DNA of 64,000 bases, from assembly GCA_937907245.1 (NCBI GenBank), contig CALCUM010000003.1:977792-1041791 (forward strand). The letters are read 5' to 3'. Positions 7,909 to 17,062 of the stretch are shown here, one piece after another. The position numbers were made by a program, and so were the translations under genes. Position 1 is the first letter of the stretch; each line of letters opens with the position of its first letter. The notes beneath the pieces were generated by a model. That model did not search any database. It had not been told where the DNA came from and was given only the letters and a program-made list of their open reading frames with translations. Source of the stretch: an uncultured Rhodobiaceae bacterium. GTDB lineage: Bacteria > Pseudomonadota > Alphaproteobacteria > RS24.

Positions 7909-9414
7909 ATGGCGCGGCATCCAGTTATTATTCTATTGGCCTGCTTGGCCTTCGTCGCCGGTTGTTCGCAATCGGACGAAAAGCCCTATGATGTGGTTAT
8001 TAATCAAGGTCGGGTGATTGACCCGCTGAGTGAGCTGGACGCTATTCGCCATATTGGGCTGCGAGAGGGTCGCATTGTTAAAATTAGCAAAACCCCTCTT
8101 ACCGGCAAGCAAATGGTCGATGCCAGCGGGCTCATCGTAGCGCCCGGGTTCATTGATTATCACTGGCATTGCCCGGCGCAGGCTTGCTATGAAATCGGGC
8201 TTAAAGACGGGCTTACGTCTGCCATGGATTTAGAATTTGGGGCGTTAGGGTCTGAGATAAACCAATGGTATGCGCGGCGCGAAGGCGCGGCACGGATTAA
8301 TTTTGGCACCTCGGCAAGTGCTGAGCTGGCACGCGCTTTGGTGCTAGATGGCAATAAAGCAGACGACGCCCTCAATGCGTATATTTCGCGCGGGCGTGGG
8401 CAAAAATGGGCGGTGCATGCCGCCAATTCCCAAGAGCAAAAGGCCGTTTTGGCAGACATGGAACAGGGCCTAAAAGAGGGCGCTATCGGCATTGGCATTA
8501 CCTTGGGCTATATGCCAGCCATCTCGGCGCCTGAGGTTTATGACATGCAAAAGCTGGCTGCTAATTATGGCCGCCAGGCTTGTGTGCATTTGCGCCATAC
8601 GCCGGGTCATGCGGATGAAGAAATTAACGGTGCGCAAGAAGTTTTGGCCAATGCAGCGGCGCTGAAAGCACCAACCTGTATCAACCATTTTAACAATGCG
8701 GGCTGGCGTAAAGTGCAAGACCTGCTGGTCGATTTGCGCGGCCAAGGGTTGAATGTTTGGGGGGATATTTATCCCTATGTGGCGGGCTCTACGTCTATTA
8801 ATGCCGTATTTTTTCAGCCAGAGGTGTTTGAAAAACGCCTCGGTTGGACCTATGAAGAACAGCTTTTCGATCCGGCACTGAACAAGTTTCTAACCAAAGC
8901 GGAATATTTGCGTCTGGTGAAGTCTGACCCGGTGCGGCAAGTGATTATTTATAAATCGCGCCCCGAAGAAATTATCGAGTGGTTGCAATTACCTGGCGTC
9001 GCCATTGGAAGCGACGGCATGCCGTTGTTTGGTGCGTGGGACAAACAACCTGAGACGATACCCAATACCCACCCGCGCCGCGCGGGCACGAGGGCACGGT
9101 CTTTGCGTTTGGCGCGCGAACATGATTTGGATATGCTGCAAATAATAGCCGCTCTATCTAGCAACGCGGCCGTCTATTTGGGCAATATGGGTTTAAAAGC
9201 CATGCAAGAGCGCGGTCGCTTGCAAGAGACTATGGTGGCGGATATCACGATTTTCGATCCCGCTGCGGTACGCGATAACGCGACCTATAAAGAGGGACTA
9301 ACGGAAAGCACAGGCATTGTGCATGTGCTGGTAAATGGCCAATTCGCGCTTCGTGACGGAGCCATTGTAGAGGCGGCCACCCATGGCCAAGCTTTGCGTT
9401 TTGATAAAAAATAA
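7909..9414 (+). CDS. Lipoprotein N-acyl-D-amino-acid deacylase-like amidohydrolase
   Basis: A 501-residue metal-dependent amidohydrolase related to D-aminoacylases and dihydroorotase-like enzymes. The N-terminal sequence ends in a lipobox (LAFVAGC), predicting a lipid-anchored periplasmic enzyme rather than the usual cytosolic one. APGFIDYHWH supplies the metal-binding HxH, and later His residues (VHLRHTPGH, NHFNNAG) and GSDGMP fit the remaining ligands and catalytic Asp. A GGAG eight bases before ATG 7909 decides the start over the in-frame ATG at 7873, which would hide the signal peptide. It precedes the PAP2 gene by 11 bases. Hydrolysis of N-acyl-D-amino acids is the family activity; the real substrate is unknown. 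Confidence 0.83.
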   Translation: MARHPVIILLACLAFVAGCSQSDEKPYDVVINQGRVIDPLSELDAIRHIGLREGRIVKISKTPLTGKQMVDASGLIVAPGFIDYHWHCPAQACYEIGLKDGLTSAMDLEFGALGSEINQWYARREGAARINFGTSASAELARALVLDGNKADDALNAYISRGRGQKWAVHAANSQEQKAVLADMEQGLKEGAIGIGITLGYMPAISAPEVYDMQKLAANYGRQACVHLRHTPGHADEEINGAQEVLANAAALKAPTCINHFNNAGWRKVQDLLVDLRGQGLNVWGDIYPYVAGSTSINAVFFQPEVFEKRLGWTYEEQLFDPALNKFLTKAEYLRLVKSDPVRQVIIYKSRPEEIIEWLQLPGVAIGSDGMPLFGAWDKQPETIPNTHPRRAGTRARSLRLAREHDLDMLQIIAALSSNAAVYLGNMGLKAMQERGRLQETMVADITIFDPAAVRDNATYKEGLTESTGIVHVLVNGQFALRDGAIVEAATHGQALRFDKK

Positions 9415-9425
9415 AAGGATATAAA

Positions 9426-10322
9426 ATGTCAATTTGGAATGATATGTCGTGGGCCCCCGCCTTGCGGACCCCTTTTTTAAACCAATTTTTCGAGCTCATC
9501 ACCTTAATGGGCTACCCACTTTTTCTAATTATGTTTTTATGTTTCGGCTATTTTGCGTTTGGTTCGAAACGGTTTTTTCATACGGCCATGTTGCTAATGG
9601 CGGCGGGGCTATTGAATTCTTGGCTCAAAGATTTTGGTCAAGACCCGCGCCCGGCTGCTGAATATGCGCTCGACAGCGGCGTTGGCACTAGTTACGGCTG
9701 GCCAAGCGGACATACGCAAATCGCGGTCGTGCTTTGGAGTTATTTGGCTTATTCGGTGCGGCACACATCTTATAAAAACCTCGCTTATTGGGCTGCAGGA
9801 ATTTTCATCGCTTTGCAGAGTTTTTCCAGGCTTTATCTGGGCGTGCATGATTTGGGCGACGTTGTCGCTGGTTTCATAATTGGTTGCGTGTGTCTTTATG
9901 CTTATGTGGCGGCACAAAACCATCCGCGCATATCCAGCAGTATCGCTCAATTGTCGGCATCTCAAGCGGTGGCGAGCCTATTTGCTTTGCAGCTTTTTTA
10001 CACGATTTTTTATCCAAGCCACGTCGGCCACCAGGCGCCTGTGTGGTTTGCGGGCGCGATGATGGGGTGGGTTCTAGGCCGCTATGCGATGAACGGAGCT
10101 GAGGTGAAACTGCCAGGTGCGCGCTTTGTGCAATGGCTGGTGGCGGCAGGCATGACCGCTCTGTGCTTTGGCTTAATGGCACTTATGACGGGACTACCCA
10201 AAGCCCTCAAATTGGGAGAGACGGGTATCGCTATGCCGGTGAATTATGGCTTTGGTGTTTTGTTCGGCTTGGGGGTTGTTTATTTATTGCCCAATTTACT
10301 GGCTAAAATTACCGGAAAATAG
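9426..10322 (+). CDS. PAP2 superfamily membrane phosphatase
   Basis: A 298-residue polytopic membrane protein with the three PAP2 signature motifs in order: KDFGQDPRP (motif 1), YGWPSGHTQ (motif 2) and SRLYLGVHDLGDV (motif 3, catalytic His). Such enzymes hydrolyse lipid phosphates, including undecaprenyl pyrophosphate, on the outer face of the inner membrane. The C-terminal half adds further membrane segments beyond the minimal fold. It follows the amidohydrolase gene by 11 bases and is probably cotranscribed. Lipid phosphate versus undecaprenyl-PP specificity cannot be separated here. Confidence 0.9.
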   Translation: MSIWNDMSWAPALRTPFLNQFFELITLMGYPLFLIMFLCFGYFAFGSKRFFHTAMLLMAAGLLNSWLKDFGQDPRPAAEYALDSGVGTSYGWPSGHTQIAVVLWSYLAYSVRHTSYKNLAYWAAGIFIALQSFSRLYLGVHDLGDVVAGFIIGCVCLYAYVAAQNHPRISSSIAQLSASQAVASLFALQLFYTIFYPSHVGHQAPVWFAGAMMGWVLGRYAMNGAEVKLPGARFVQWLVAAGMTALCFGLMALMTGLPKALKLGETGIAMPVNYGFGVLFGLGVVYLLPNLLAKITGK

Positions 10323-10392
10323 AGCTGACAGATAGCTTGCCAATCCCGCTCGCCGCTTATAGCTTTTAAGATGTAAAACAGGGAGCGGAAAG

Positions 10393-11811
10393 ATGCAGAG
10401 ACGACAGATATTGAAAACGCTGGGGCTGTCGGCTTTGGCCTCTTCTATATTGGGCCAGTCTGTGTCGGGCCAATCTGTGTTGGGCGAGTGGGCTCAAGCG
10501 GCAAGCGCGCCTGTGGCGTCTGGCGGTTGGCAAAACTGGTCGAAGTCTTTGGCGCCTTCCAAAGCGGATGTTGAAACGCCGCAAACCACCGCCGATTTAA
10601 TTCGTCTTCTTCAAACGACCAAGGGCGCCGTGCGCCCTGTCGGGTCTGGCCATAGTTGGACGCCTTTAGTGCCTGCCGGAGACGACGGCAAGATTGTGCG
10701 ATTAGATGCGTTTAACGGTGTGCGCTCGCTTGATAAGACCAAGCAAACAGCTTGGCTTGGGGCTGGCGCGCGATTGAAAGACCTATCGCCCGCTTTGGCA
10801 GAGCAGGGCTTAGCGTTTCGTAATTTGGGCGATATTGATGTGCAAAGTCTGGCTGGCGCCACATCCACGGCGACGCATGGCACGGGCAAAAACTTACCGT
10901 GCCTAGCGGCTGAGATTAAAGGCCTTAAACTCATCACAGGCGCTGGCGAAGAGATGGAATTTAGCGCCAACTCAAACGCGAACCTTCTACCTGCCGCGCA
11001 AGTGGCCTTGGGCACGTTGGGGGTACTAACCGAAATTGAAATGCAATTAGTGCCGCGCCATAAGCTGCATCGTCGTGTGCGCTTTATGCCTTACCCACAG
11101 GTTCTTGCAGAAGCAGAAAACATGTGGCAGGCGCATCGTAATTTTGAGTTTTTCTACATCCCATTTTCTGGAACGGCGATGGTCATTACCCATGATGAAA
11201 CAGATGCGCCAGAAACACCGCGCGCCACGAATGAAAGCGATGAGAGCGATGATGGCGTAATGCAGTTAAAGGCTTTGCGCGATTATTTGGGCTGGTTCCC
11301 GTTTTTGCGCAAACGTTTATTGGGGGCCGCCATTGCCAATGCACCCGAAGAAAATATCATCGGCGAAAGCTGGCAGCTTTTGGCGAGCGCTCGCAATGTG
11401 CATTTTAATGAGATGGAATATCACTTGCCCCCCGAAGTGGCCTTGGATGTTTTGGACGAAGTGCGCGACCTCATCGAGCGCGAGCACCCAGATGTATTCT
11501 TCCCGTTTGAGTGCCGCATGACGGCAGCGGATACAGCTTGGTTGTCGCCGTTTAATGCGGGCCCCCGCGTATCGGTGGCTGTGCATACGCATGCGCCCGA
11601 TGCCTATGATTTTTTATTCACAAAAATAGAACCGATTTTTCAACGCGCTGGCGGGCGTCCGCATTGGGGTAAATTAAACTCTCTTTCGGGCGCGCAAGTG
11701 CGAGCGCTATATCCAAAATTTGACGATTTTGCGAAATTGCGAAGCGAGCTAGATCCCGATAATCGCCTTCTCAACCCCTATTTACGCGAGTTATTTGGAG
11801 CTACTTCATGA
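10393..11811 (+). CDS. Tat-exported FAD-linked oxidase (aldono-lactone oxidase type)
   Basis: A 472-residue flavoenzyme of the L-gulono/D-arabinono-1,4-lactone oxidase family. The N-terminus carries a twin-arginine signal (MQRRQILKTLGLSALA), predicting export of the folded, flavin-loaded protein. An FAD-binding PCMH domain occupies about residues 55-225 (GSGHSWTPLV, ATSTATHGTGKN) and the ALO-type C-terminal domain follows to the end (HWGKLN, FDDFAKLRSELDP). A short repeat in the signal region (GQSVSGQSVLG) reflects a DNA duplication. It overlaps the next gene by ATGA, implying coupled translation with the PLP enzyme. Family activity is oxidation of a sugar lactone or alditol; the substrate is unknown. 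Confidence 0.85.
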   Translation: MQRRQILKTLGLSALASSILGQSVSGQSVLGEWAQAASAPVASGGWQNWSKSLAPSKADVETPQTTADLIRLLQTTKGAVRPVGSGHSWTPLVPAGDDGKIVRLDAFNGVRSLDKTKQTAWLGAGARLKDLSPALAEQGLAFRNLGDIDVQSLAGATSTATHGTGKNLPCLAAEIKGLKLITGAGEEMEFSANSNANLLPAAQVALGTLGVLTEIEMQLVPRHKLHRRVRFMPYPQVLAEAENMWQAHRNFEFFYIPFSGTAMVITHDETDAPETPRATNESDESDDGVMQLKALRDYLGWFPFLRKRLLGAAIANAPEENIIGESWQLLASARNVHFNEMEYHLPPEVALDVLDEVRDLIEREHPDVFFPFECRMTAADTAWLSPFNAGPRVSVAVHTHAPDAYDFLFTKIEPIFQRAGGRPHWGKLNSLSGAQVRALYPKFDDFAKLRSELDPDNRLLNPYLRELFGATS

Positions 11812-13016
11812 GCTTGAAAGCGCCTCTCTCGAACGCCTATTTCGCGGGGCTACAAGCGGCTTTATCAAAAGCGGGCCTATGCGAGCCCGTATTGCTAATC
11901 GATAAAACGCGGCTCAATCAAAACATCGACACGCTGAAGAGCTTCCTGCCGCGCGGCATGGCTTACCGCATTGTCGCCAAATCTTTACCGAGCGAGCAAT
12001 TGCTTTTGCATGTTGCCAAACGCGCGCGCACCAACCGATTGATGAGTTTTAATGCAGCCATGGTTGCGCAACTTTTGGCTCGGATGCCAACCTATGATCA
12101 ATTGCTTGGCAAGCCAGTGCCAGTGGCCGCTTTGGCCAATATGCTGTCTTCCTTAAAACCAAATCAGAAGCGAGCCTTGTCTCAAGTGCAATGGCTGGTC
12201 GATACCCCGCAGCGCGCGCGGCAATATGGGGAGTTGGCGAGCGCCCAAAAACTGACCTTTCGGTTGAATTTGGAAATAGATGTTGGCCTGCATCGTGGCG
12301 GCATGGCGCCGGGGGAAACCTTGCAAACGGCGCTAGCGGAAATATCGCAAACGCCTCACCTCAGCCTATCGGGGCTTATGGGCTATGAGCCGCATCTTAC
12401 AAAATTACCAAAAATAGCGGGATGGCCAAGCCGAGCCAAATCGGCGGCGCAAAAAACCTATGCCTCCGCATTGGCTCAAAGCGCAGAAGCTATGGGCGCG
12501 CGCCACGTTAAATCCATGGTTCGCAACATGGCAGGTAGCCCAACGTTTCGACTGTATAAAGACACTGAATTGGCCAATGAGCTGGCGGCTGGCTCTACCT
12601 TGGTCAAGCCAAGTGATTTTGACACGCCGCTGTTAAAACCATTTGTGCCGGCCGCCTTTATTGCCACGCCGGCGCTGAAGGTTGAAAATGGCGTGCGGGT
12701 TCCGGGCGGCGAGCAGGCTGGCGATTTACTGGAAGCCATAAGCCCCGGCACCAGTGTGTTCACCCATGGTGGCTATTGGATGGCCAGCGCCGTTTACCCT
12801 AAGGGCTTGGCGCCTAGCCCGCTTATGGGGCGCTCGAGCAATCAAGAATTATTGGTTGGCCCCGCCTCTATCGGGCGTGGAAAACTGGCGGTAGATGAGT
12901 TTGTGTTTTTGCGTCCCCACCAAAGCGAGGCTGTGTTTTTGCAGTTTCCGAAATTGGCAATTTTTGAAAAAGGCCGCATCGTCGACATATGGGATCCGCT
13001 CCCGATTTCGGCTTAA
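11808..13016 (+). CDS. Alanine racemase-fold PLP enzyme (D-threonine aldolase-like)
   Basis: A 402-residue fold-type III PLP protein. The N-terminal barrel begins LLIDKTRLNQNIDTLKSFLP with the Lys-bearing stretch YRIVAKSLPSEQ, where the Lys would bind PLP. Members of this group (DSD1-like D-serine dehydratase / D-threonine aldolase / racemase) act on D-amino acids. The typical RPHxKTHK motif is replaced, so it is a divergent branch. No export signal is seen, unlike its upstream flavin partner, whose stop codon overlaps its start. A methyltransferase gene follows 25 bases later. The function is best described as PLP-dependent amino-acid racemase or aldolase. Confidence 0.78.
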   Translation: MSLKAPLSNAYFAGLQAALSKAGLCEPVLLIDKTRLNQNIDTLKSFLPRGMAYRIVAKSLPSEQLLLHVAKRARTNRLMSFNAAMVAQLLARMPTYDQLLGKPVPVAALANMLSSLKPNQKRALSQVQWLVDTPQRARQYGELASAQKLTFRLNLEIDVGLHRGGMAPGETLQTALAEISQTPHLSLSGLMGYEPHLTKLPKIAGWPSRAKSAAQKTYASALAQSAEAMGARHVKSMVRNMAGSPTFRLYKDTELANELAAGSTLVKPSDFDTPLLKPFVPAAFIATPALKVENGVRVPGGEQAGDLLEAISPGTSVFTHGGYWMASAVYPKGLAPSPLMGRSSNQELLVGPASIGRGKLAVDEFVFLRPHQSEAVFLQFPKLAIFEKGRIVDIWDPLPISA

Positions 13017-13041
13017 GGCGAGCAAACGACAGGAGACTAAG

Positions 13042-13482
13042 ATGAAAATTTATCCCCCCCTGATGGTATTGGCCGGCATTCTGGTGCAACTGGCTTTGGC
13101 TTATCTGGCGCCCGTGCGCCCAATTTTATCGCCCGTCTGGCAATATGCAGGCATTGCCTTTATGGCGCTTGGGCTGGGCACTATTTTATATATGGCCTCG
13201 AATTTTCGGAAAAATGAAACGACGATTATTCCCGATGGTCAACCTTCGCAATTAATGATCACCGGGCTATTTGCCTATTCGCGAAATCCAATTTATGCGG
13301 CCATGGCGATATTGCTAACGGGCAGCGCTTTGGCAAGCGGCCATGTTTGGTCTTTGGCGGTCGTGCCCATTTTTGTCGTCGGCGTGCAGGTTTTATGGAT
13401 ATACCAAGAAGAAGAAAACTTAGAAGCTGAGTTCGGGCAAATTTACCGTAATTACAAAGCCAAGGTGCGTCGCTGGCTGTAA
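13042..13482 (+). CDS. Isoprenylcysteine carboxyl methyltransferase-family membrane protein
   Basis: A 146-residue integral membrane methyltransferase-like protein with about four membrane segments. The family signature ITGLFAYSRNPIYAAM and C-terminal EEENLEAEFGQIYRNYKAKV match the ICMT/PEMT group. Bacterial members methylate lipids or unidentified small substrates with SAM. The start ATG 13042 is preceded by AGGAG at 13031-13035; an upstream in-frame start within the previous gene is a shadow. It closes the flavin oxidase / PLP enzyme / methyltransferase run. Confidence 0.85.
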   Translation: MKIYPPLMVLAGILVQLALAYLAPVRPILSPVWQYAGIAFMALGLGTILYMASNFRKNETTIIPDGQPSQLMITGLFAYSRNPIYAAMAILLTGSALASGHVWSLAVVPIFVVGVQVLWIYQEEENLEAEFGQIYRNYKAKVRRWL

Positions 13483-13486
13483 CGCG

Positions 13487-14095
13487 TTAACGGCTTCCCA
13501 AAACAAGAACGCCGCCTAGGAAAAACAATATAGCGGCCAGCGTGACCGCGAAAAATTGAAACTTATTGGCGATGCCCCCAGCATTTGGCGCGTCGAGGGT
13601 TTGGCTAGGCTGAGGCGCTGGGCTTGGCTCTACTTCTGGCTCAACTTCCAGCTCTACTTCGAGTTCTACTTCTGGCTCAACTTCGGGCTCTATTTCTCGC
13701 TCTGGCTCTGGCTCTATTTCTGGCTCAAGCTCGGGCTTTATTTCTGGTTCAGGCTCAGGCTTTATTTCTGGTTCAAGCTCTGGCTCTACCAGAGCCTCCA
13801 GTTCTATCGGGGCTTCGGCGATGACGGTTGGTTTCGTTTCTTCCTGCATCGCTTTGGGGCGCTCGGGGGCGCTCAACCAGGCTGGAAGGCTGCCAATTTC
13901 TGGTTCGGGTTTTGGTTCAACAGGCGCTTCTGCTTGCGCTGTAGGGGCAAACTTGCTGGCACACCGGGTGCAGCTGATGCGCACATGGGCGGTTTCTTTT
14001 AGGGTTTCAGCCAAAACATCACGAGGCACTGAGCCGCGTTGCCCGCAAGCTGGGCATTCAAAATGTGAGTTGGTTTCGTCTTCGAATAGAAACAA
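13487..14095 (-). CDS. MJ0042-type zinc-ribbon protein with Glu-Pro repeat and TM anchor
   Basis: A 202-residue protein. The N-terminus has a zinc ribbon (CPACGQRG ... CTRCASKF) of the MJ0042/zinc-finger type common in alphaproteobacterial membrane proteins. Residues about 85-155 are a low-complexity run of EPEIKPEPE and EPEVEPEVE units, acidic and probably extended. A single membrane segment near the C-terminus ([20 protein letters not shown]) anchors it with the ribbon in the cytosol. It is convergent with the methyltransferase gene, four bases apart. The repeat DNA is likely length-variable. The function is unknown. Confidence 0.78.
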   Translation of the reverse strand: MFLFEDETNSHFECPACGQRGSVPRDVLAETLKETAHVRISCTRCASKFAPTAQAEAPVEPKPEPEIGSLPAWLSAPERPKAMQEETKPTVIAEAPIELEALVEPELEPEIKPEPEPEIKPELEPEIEPEPEREIEPEVEPEVELEVELEVEPEVEPSPAPQPSQTLDAPNAGGIANKFQFFAVTLAAILFFLGGVLVLGSR

Positions 14096-14237
14096 TTGCC
14101 GCAGCCTTTTCTGTTGAAAAGCCAGTCTACAATGCTGCGGGTGTCTTGTTCAATGTTTAACCTTGGGGCTTTATCGCCAAACCGAGGGAAGCGATTAACG
14201 CTTTGGGAATTCATCCAAAAAAGGCTATAGGTTTTTC

Positions 14238-14783
14238 ATGTCCAAAAAGTATATTTCCGTTTTTCTTGTTTTATGCCTCCCGGCTTTTGCCTCCAATGCC
14301 CAAGCGGCGGGGTCGGTCTACGACTATAGTCTGCCGTCCATCGATGGCGGCGACATGCCGTTGGCTCAGTTTAAAGGCAAGACAATTCTATTGGTCAACA
14401 CCGCCTCTTATTGTGGTTTCACCAAACAATATGATGGCCTGCAAAGCCTGTGGGAAGAAAAGCGCGACCTTGGCCTTGTGGTCTTAGGCGTGCCGAGCAA
14501 TGATTTCGGCGACCAAGAGCCGGGCAGTGAGGGCGAGATTAAGGAATTCTGCGAAGTGAATTTTAATATTGATTTTCCTATGTCCGAAAAACTCGTGGTC
14601 AAAGGGGCCGCGGCGCACCCGCTTTATAAATGGCTCAAAGCAGAGACGGGTGGCAGCCCGAAGTGGAATTTTTACAAGTTCCTCATCGATGGGGAAGGCC
14701 GCCCCGTGACCTATTTTTCATCGATGACCAAACCGAGTTCGAAAAAGCTACGCAAGGCAATTGACGCCAGTCTGAAAAACTAG
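14238..14783 (+). CDS. Exported glutathione peroxidase-like thiol peroxidase
   Basis: A 181-residue GPx-family protein with a signal peptide (about 1-24, NAQAAG). The peroxidatic residue is Cys59 in NTASYCGFT, not selenocysteine. GVPSNDFGDQEPGS supplies the conserved Gln region and KWNFYKFLID the conserved Trp-Asn. Cys-GPx enzymes usually use thioredoxin, so a periplasmic or membrane-bound reductant is implied. The gene overlaps the convergent half-photolyase gene by four bases. Peroxide reduction is firm; the electron donor is unknown. Confidence 0.9.
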   Translation: MSKKYISVFLVLCLPAFASNAQAAGSVYDYSLPSIDGGDMPLAQFKGKTILLVNTASYCGFTKQYDGLQSLWEEKRDLGLVVLGVPSNDFGDQEPGSEGEIKEFCEVNFNIDFPMSEKLVVKGAAAHPLYKWLKAETGGSPKWNFYKFLIDGEGRPVTYFSSMTKPSSKKLRKAIDASLKN

Positions 14784-15211
14784 CGCCCGCCGTTTGGCTG
14801 AAAAGCTAATCTTTTTGCCTTGTTCCAATATTTAAAAAACCGCCGCAAATTATCTTGCTCTGGCAGGTTCACAAAAGCCTCGTCCGCCACACGCTCTACT
14901 GTCAGGGTGCTGGAGAGTGCGTCCATTATTTGGCCTAAGCGCGGGTTTGGCGTGGCAGCCGTTCGGATGTGGCTTGCCCTCGTCGCCTCCGCTAGCTTTT
15001 TGAGCGTCTCTAGGGTGTCGCCCGCATAAATTTCGACCGGCAAATCAAGCAGCGTTTCATACAAGAAAACGCGGCGTTTTAAGCCGTATTCCATCGCATC
15101 CATATAGGCGTCGTCCCAAATAAACACAGATTGTTCGGGGTTAGCAGGGGGTAGAAAAAGCGGGTGCGTGGCGCGCAAAGCTTCTTCATGCAACCAAATG
15201 AAGGTACTCAC
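14780..15211 (-). CDS. Free-standing photolyase-like alpha/beta (N-terminal) domain
   Basis: A 143-residue protein that looks like the Rossmann-like antenna domain of DNA photolyases: an opening strand (TFIWLHEEALR) like the photolyase WFRRDLR start, a second strand FIWDDAYM, then RRVFLYETLLDLPVEIYAGDTLETLKKL, matching the photolyase ESL-x-DL-x-G-D pattern. It starts with GTG and overlaps the stop of the upstream FAD-domain gene (GTGA), so translation is coupled. In normal photolyases this domain precedes the FAD domain in one chain; here it is separate and encoded second. Assignment is by pattern only and is moderately sure. Confidence 0.65.
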   Translation of the reverse strand: MSTFIWLHEEALRATHPLFLPPANPEQSVFIWDDAYMDAMEYGLKRRVFLYETLLDLPVEIYAGDTLETLKKLAEATRASHIRTAATPNPRLGQIMDALSSTLTVERVADEAFVNLPEQDNLRRFFKYWNKAKRLAFQPNGGR

Positions 15212-16014
15212 GAGCTCACTCCGTTCGGGAACAGTCGCGCCGCCAAGTCATCATAAGACCCGGCCAAGGCCAAATTATCTGCTTCTTCGCAAGGCGCTTG
15301 GGGGTGAGAAAATTTTTGCAAATTCTCGAGATTGAAAAAATACGGCTTATTGGAAAACGTGCTAGCCACCCACTGAAAGCTAAGGTTATTTGAAGCCGGA
15401 TCTCCATCCAACAAGTGTGCCAAAAAGAACCGCGCACCAGCCTGCCATTTTACACGGCGCCAATGGACGATATAGGCGGCCAAATACATTCGCGCATGAT
15501 TGTGCAAATAGCCGGTGGTCTGCAACGTAGTGATAAAATAATTAATCGCCGCACAATCGGTTTGTGCGGTGGAAACATCCTCGGGCAGGGTGTCGCTATA
15601 GTCCTCTGGCGCGAAGCCGGTTTTATAGTCTTCTACATCGTTCCAAATCCAACTCGGATTTTGCTGATAGACCCGCTGCCAAAAATCGCGCCAGGCTAAT
15701 TCCTGAATAAATTTTTCAATCGGCTTTATATCGCCGTCTTTTGGGCCAAGTTCGAGGGCAAAATTGCGCACTTCATTCAGCGAAAGAATACCGTGGCGAA
15801 TATAGGGGGACAGATAACTCACGGCCCCGCCAAGGTAATTACGCGAGCGGCCATAGGCTATCGGGTCTATTTTCTCGAGCAAGCCCACGCCGGCTTCGCG
15901 CCCACCCACGGTATCCGAAACATGGCTGTCGTCTGGCGCCAGCGAGGGAGATATTGCGCGCACATGCGAAATAAGGGCGTCTCTATTGGCAAAGGTTTTC
16001 GGCTGATTTTCCAT
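15208..16014 (-). CDS. Free-standing photolyase/cryptochrome FAD-binding domain
   Basis: A 268-residue protein equal to the C-terminal helical domain of photolyases and DASH-type cryptochromes. Seen motifs: GGREAG, RSRNYLGGAVSYLSPYIRHGILS (FAD phosphate site), FIQELAWRDFW, HNHARMYLAAYIVHW, LLDGDPASNNLSFQWVAS and a final PYFFNLENLQKF. These line the FAD pocket and substrate cavity. The ATG at 16014 is chosen; an upstream in-frame start at 16083 adds an unrelated tail running into the divergent transporter promoter. The missing alpha/beta domain is encoded by the next, overlapping gene. DNA repair or light sensing are both possible. Confidence 0.85.
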   Translation of the reverse strand: MENQPKTFANRDALISHVRAISPSLAPDDSHVSDTVGGREAGVGLLEKIDPIAYGRSRNYLGGAVSYLSPYIRHGILSLNEVRNFALELGPKDGDIKPIEKFIQELAWRDFWQRVYQQNPSWIWNDVEDYKTGFAPEDYSDTLPEDVSTAQTDCAAINYFITTLQTTGYLHNHARMYLAAYIVHWRRVKWQAGARFFLAHLLDGDPASNNLSFQWVASTFSNKPYFFNLENLQKFSHPQAPCEEADNLALAGSYDDLAARLFPNGVSS

Positions 16015-16111
16015 GCCACAAAGATATGCCGCCTCGGCGCGAAGTCCAGCTCGCGCAAGCGCTGCGGCACAAAATAATTCCAAGCCGATAAAAATCTGCT
16101 ATGCCAACTCC

Positions 16112-17062
16112 ATGTTTCAATCTCTTGGTGTCATCTTTCCGGTCATTGCCGTCATTCTCATTGGGTATGGCGCGGCGCGGCGCGGCTTTTTTTCGGCCGA
16201 TAATGTCGACACACTGAACAAATTTGTTTTTGCCATTGCCGCCCCAGCCTTATTGTTTCGAAATGTCGCCATAACTGAATTTCCCTCTGTCATTCCATGG
16301 GGGCTTTGGGGCTCTTACTATGGCGCGATGCTGGCCACAATGGCGATTTCTATGGCTGTGGCGCGCCTTACCTTGGCCAAGCAATCGGCCTCCGAACGGG
16401 TTATTTTTGGCTTTGGCTCCAGCTTCTCCAATACGGTGATGCTGGGGATACCCATTATTCTCACGGCCTTTGGCCCAGCCGCGGGCTTGCCTTTATTCTT
16501 GGTCTTGGCGTTTCATGGTCTGTTAATTTTTACGGTGGCCCTTATCGGCCTAGAGCTAACGACCAACCCAAGCCTCACGATGCGCGGCTTCTTGCCAAAA
16601 TTGGCCAGGGCCATGTCCGGTCAGCAGGTTATCCTCGGGCTTTTAGGTGGCGTGATTTGGAATTTCACAGGATTGGGCTTATCCCCCCCGATAGATCGTT
16701 TCCTAGACTTGCTGGGCAGTGCCGCCATTCCTGTGGCCTTGGTCGCGGTCGGCGGAAAATTAGCGCATATCGCTTGGCGAGAAAGCCTTGGGTCAGCCGT
16801 GTTTATCTCGGTTTTTAAATTGGGCTTACACCCGCTTTTGGTATTTTGCGCCGCGCATTATCTGTTTGCCCTCGAGCCCATTTTCACGGCCACCATCACT
16901 TTATTGGCGGCCATGCCAACCGGCGTTTTCACGGCAGTTTTCGCTACGCAATATAAAACCGCTGAGGCCGACGCCTCCAGCACCATCGTGGTCTCTACTT
17001 TGCTGGGTGCCGTTACAATTGCTCTATGGCTAACCGGATTTACCGACTTGCTTGTCGGTTAG
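16112..17062 (+). CDS. AEC (auxin efflux carrier) family transporter
   Basis: A 316-residue membrane protein with about ten membrane segments in two five-helix halves, typical of the AEC/BART superfamily (FPVIAVILIGYGAARRGFF, and the C-terminal ATITLLAAMPTGVFTAVFATQY). Bacterial members export or import malonate, malate or other small carboxylates. ATG 16112 is chosen because the preceding 33 codons read through the divergent promoter. No metabolic partner sits beside it, so the substrate is open. Confidence 0.88.
   Translation: MFQSLGVIFPVIAVILIGYGAARRGFFSADNVDTLNKFVFAIAAPALLFRNVAITEFPSVIPWGLWGSYYGAMLATMAISMAVARLTLAKQSASERVIFGFGSSFSNTVMLGIPIILTAFGPAAGLPLFLVLAFHGLLIFTVALIGLELTTNPSLTMRGFLPKLARAMSGQQVILGLLGGVIWNFTGLGLSPPIDRFLDLLGSAAIPVALVAVGGKLAHIAWRESLGSAVFISVFKLGLHPLLVFCAAHYLFALEPIFTATITLLAAMPTGVFTAVFATQYKTAEADASSTIVVSTLLGAVTIALWLTGFTDLLVG

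Noticed and set aside
14780..16014. Frameshifted single photolyase gene
   Set aside because: The domains are in reversed order relative to normal photolyases, so a frameshift cannot explain the split.
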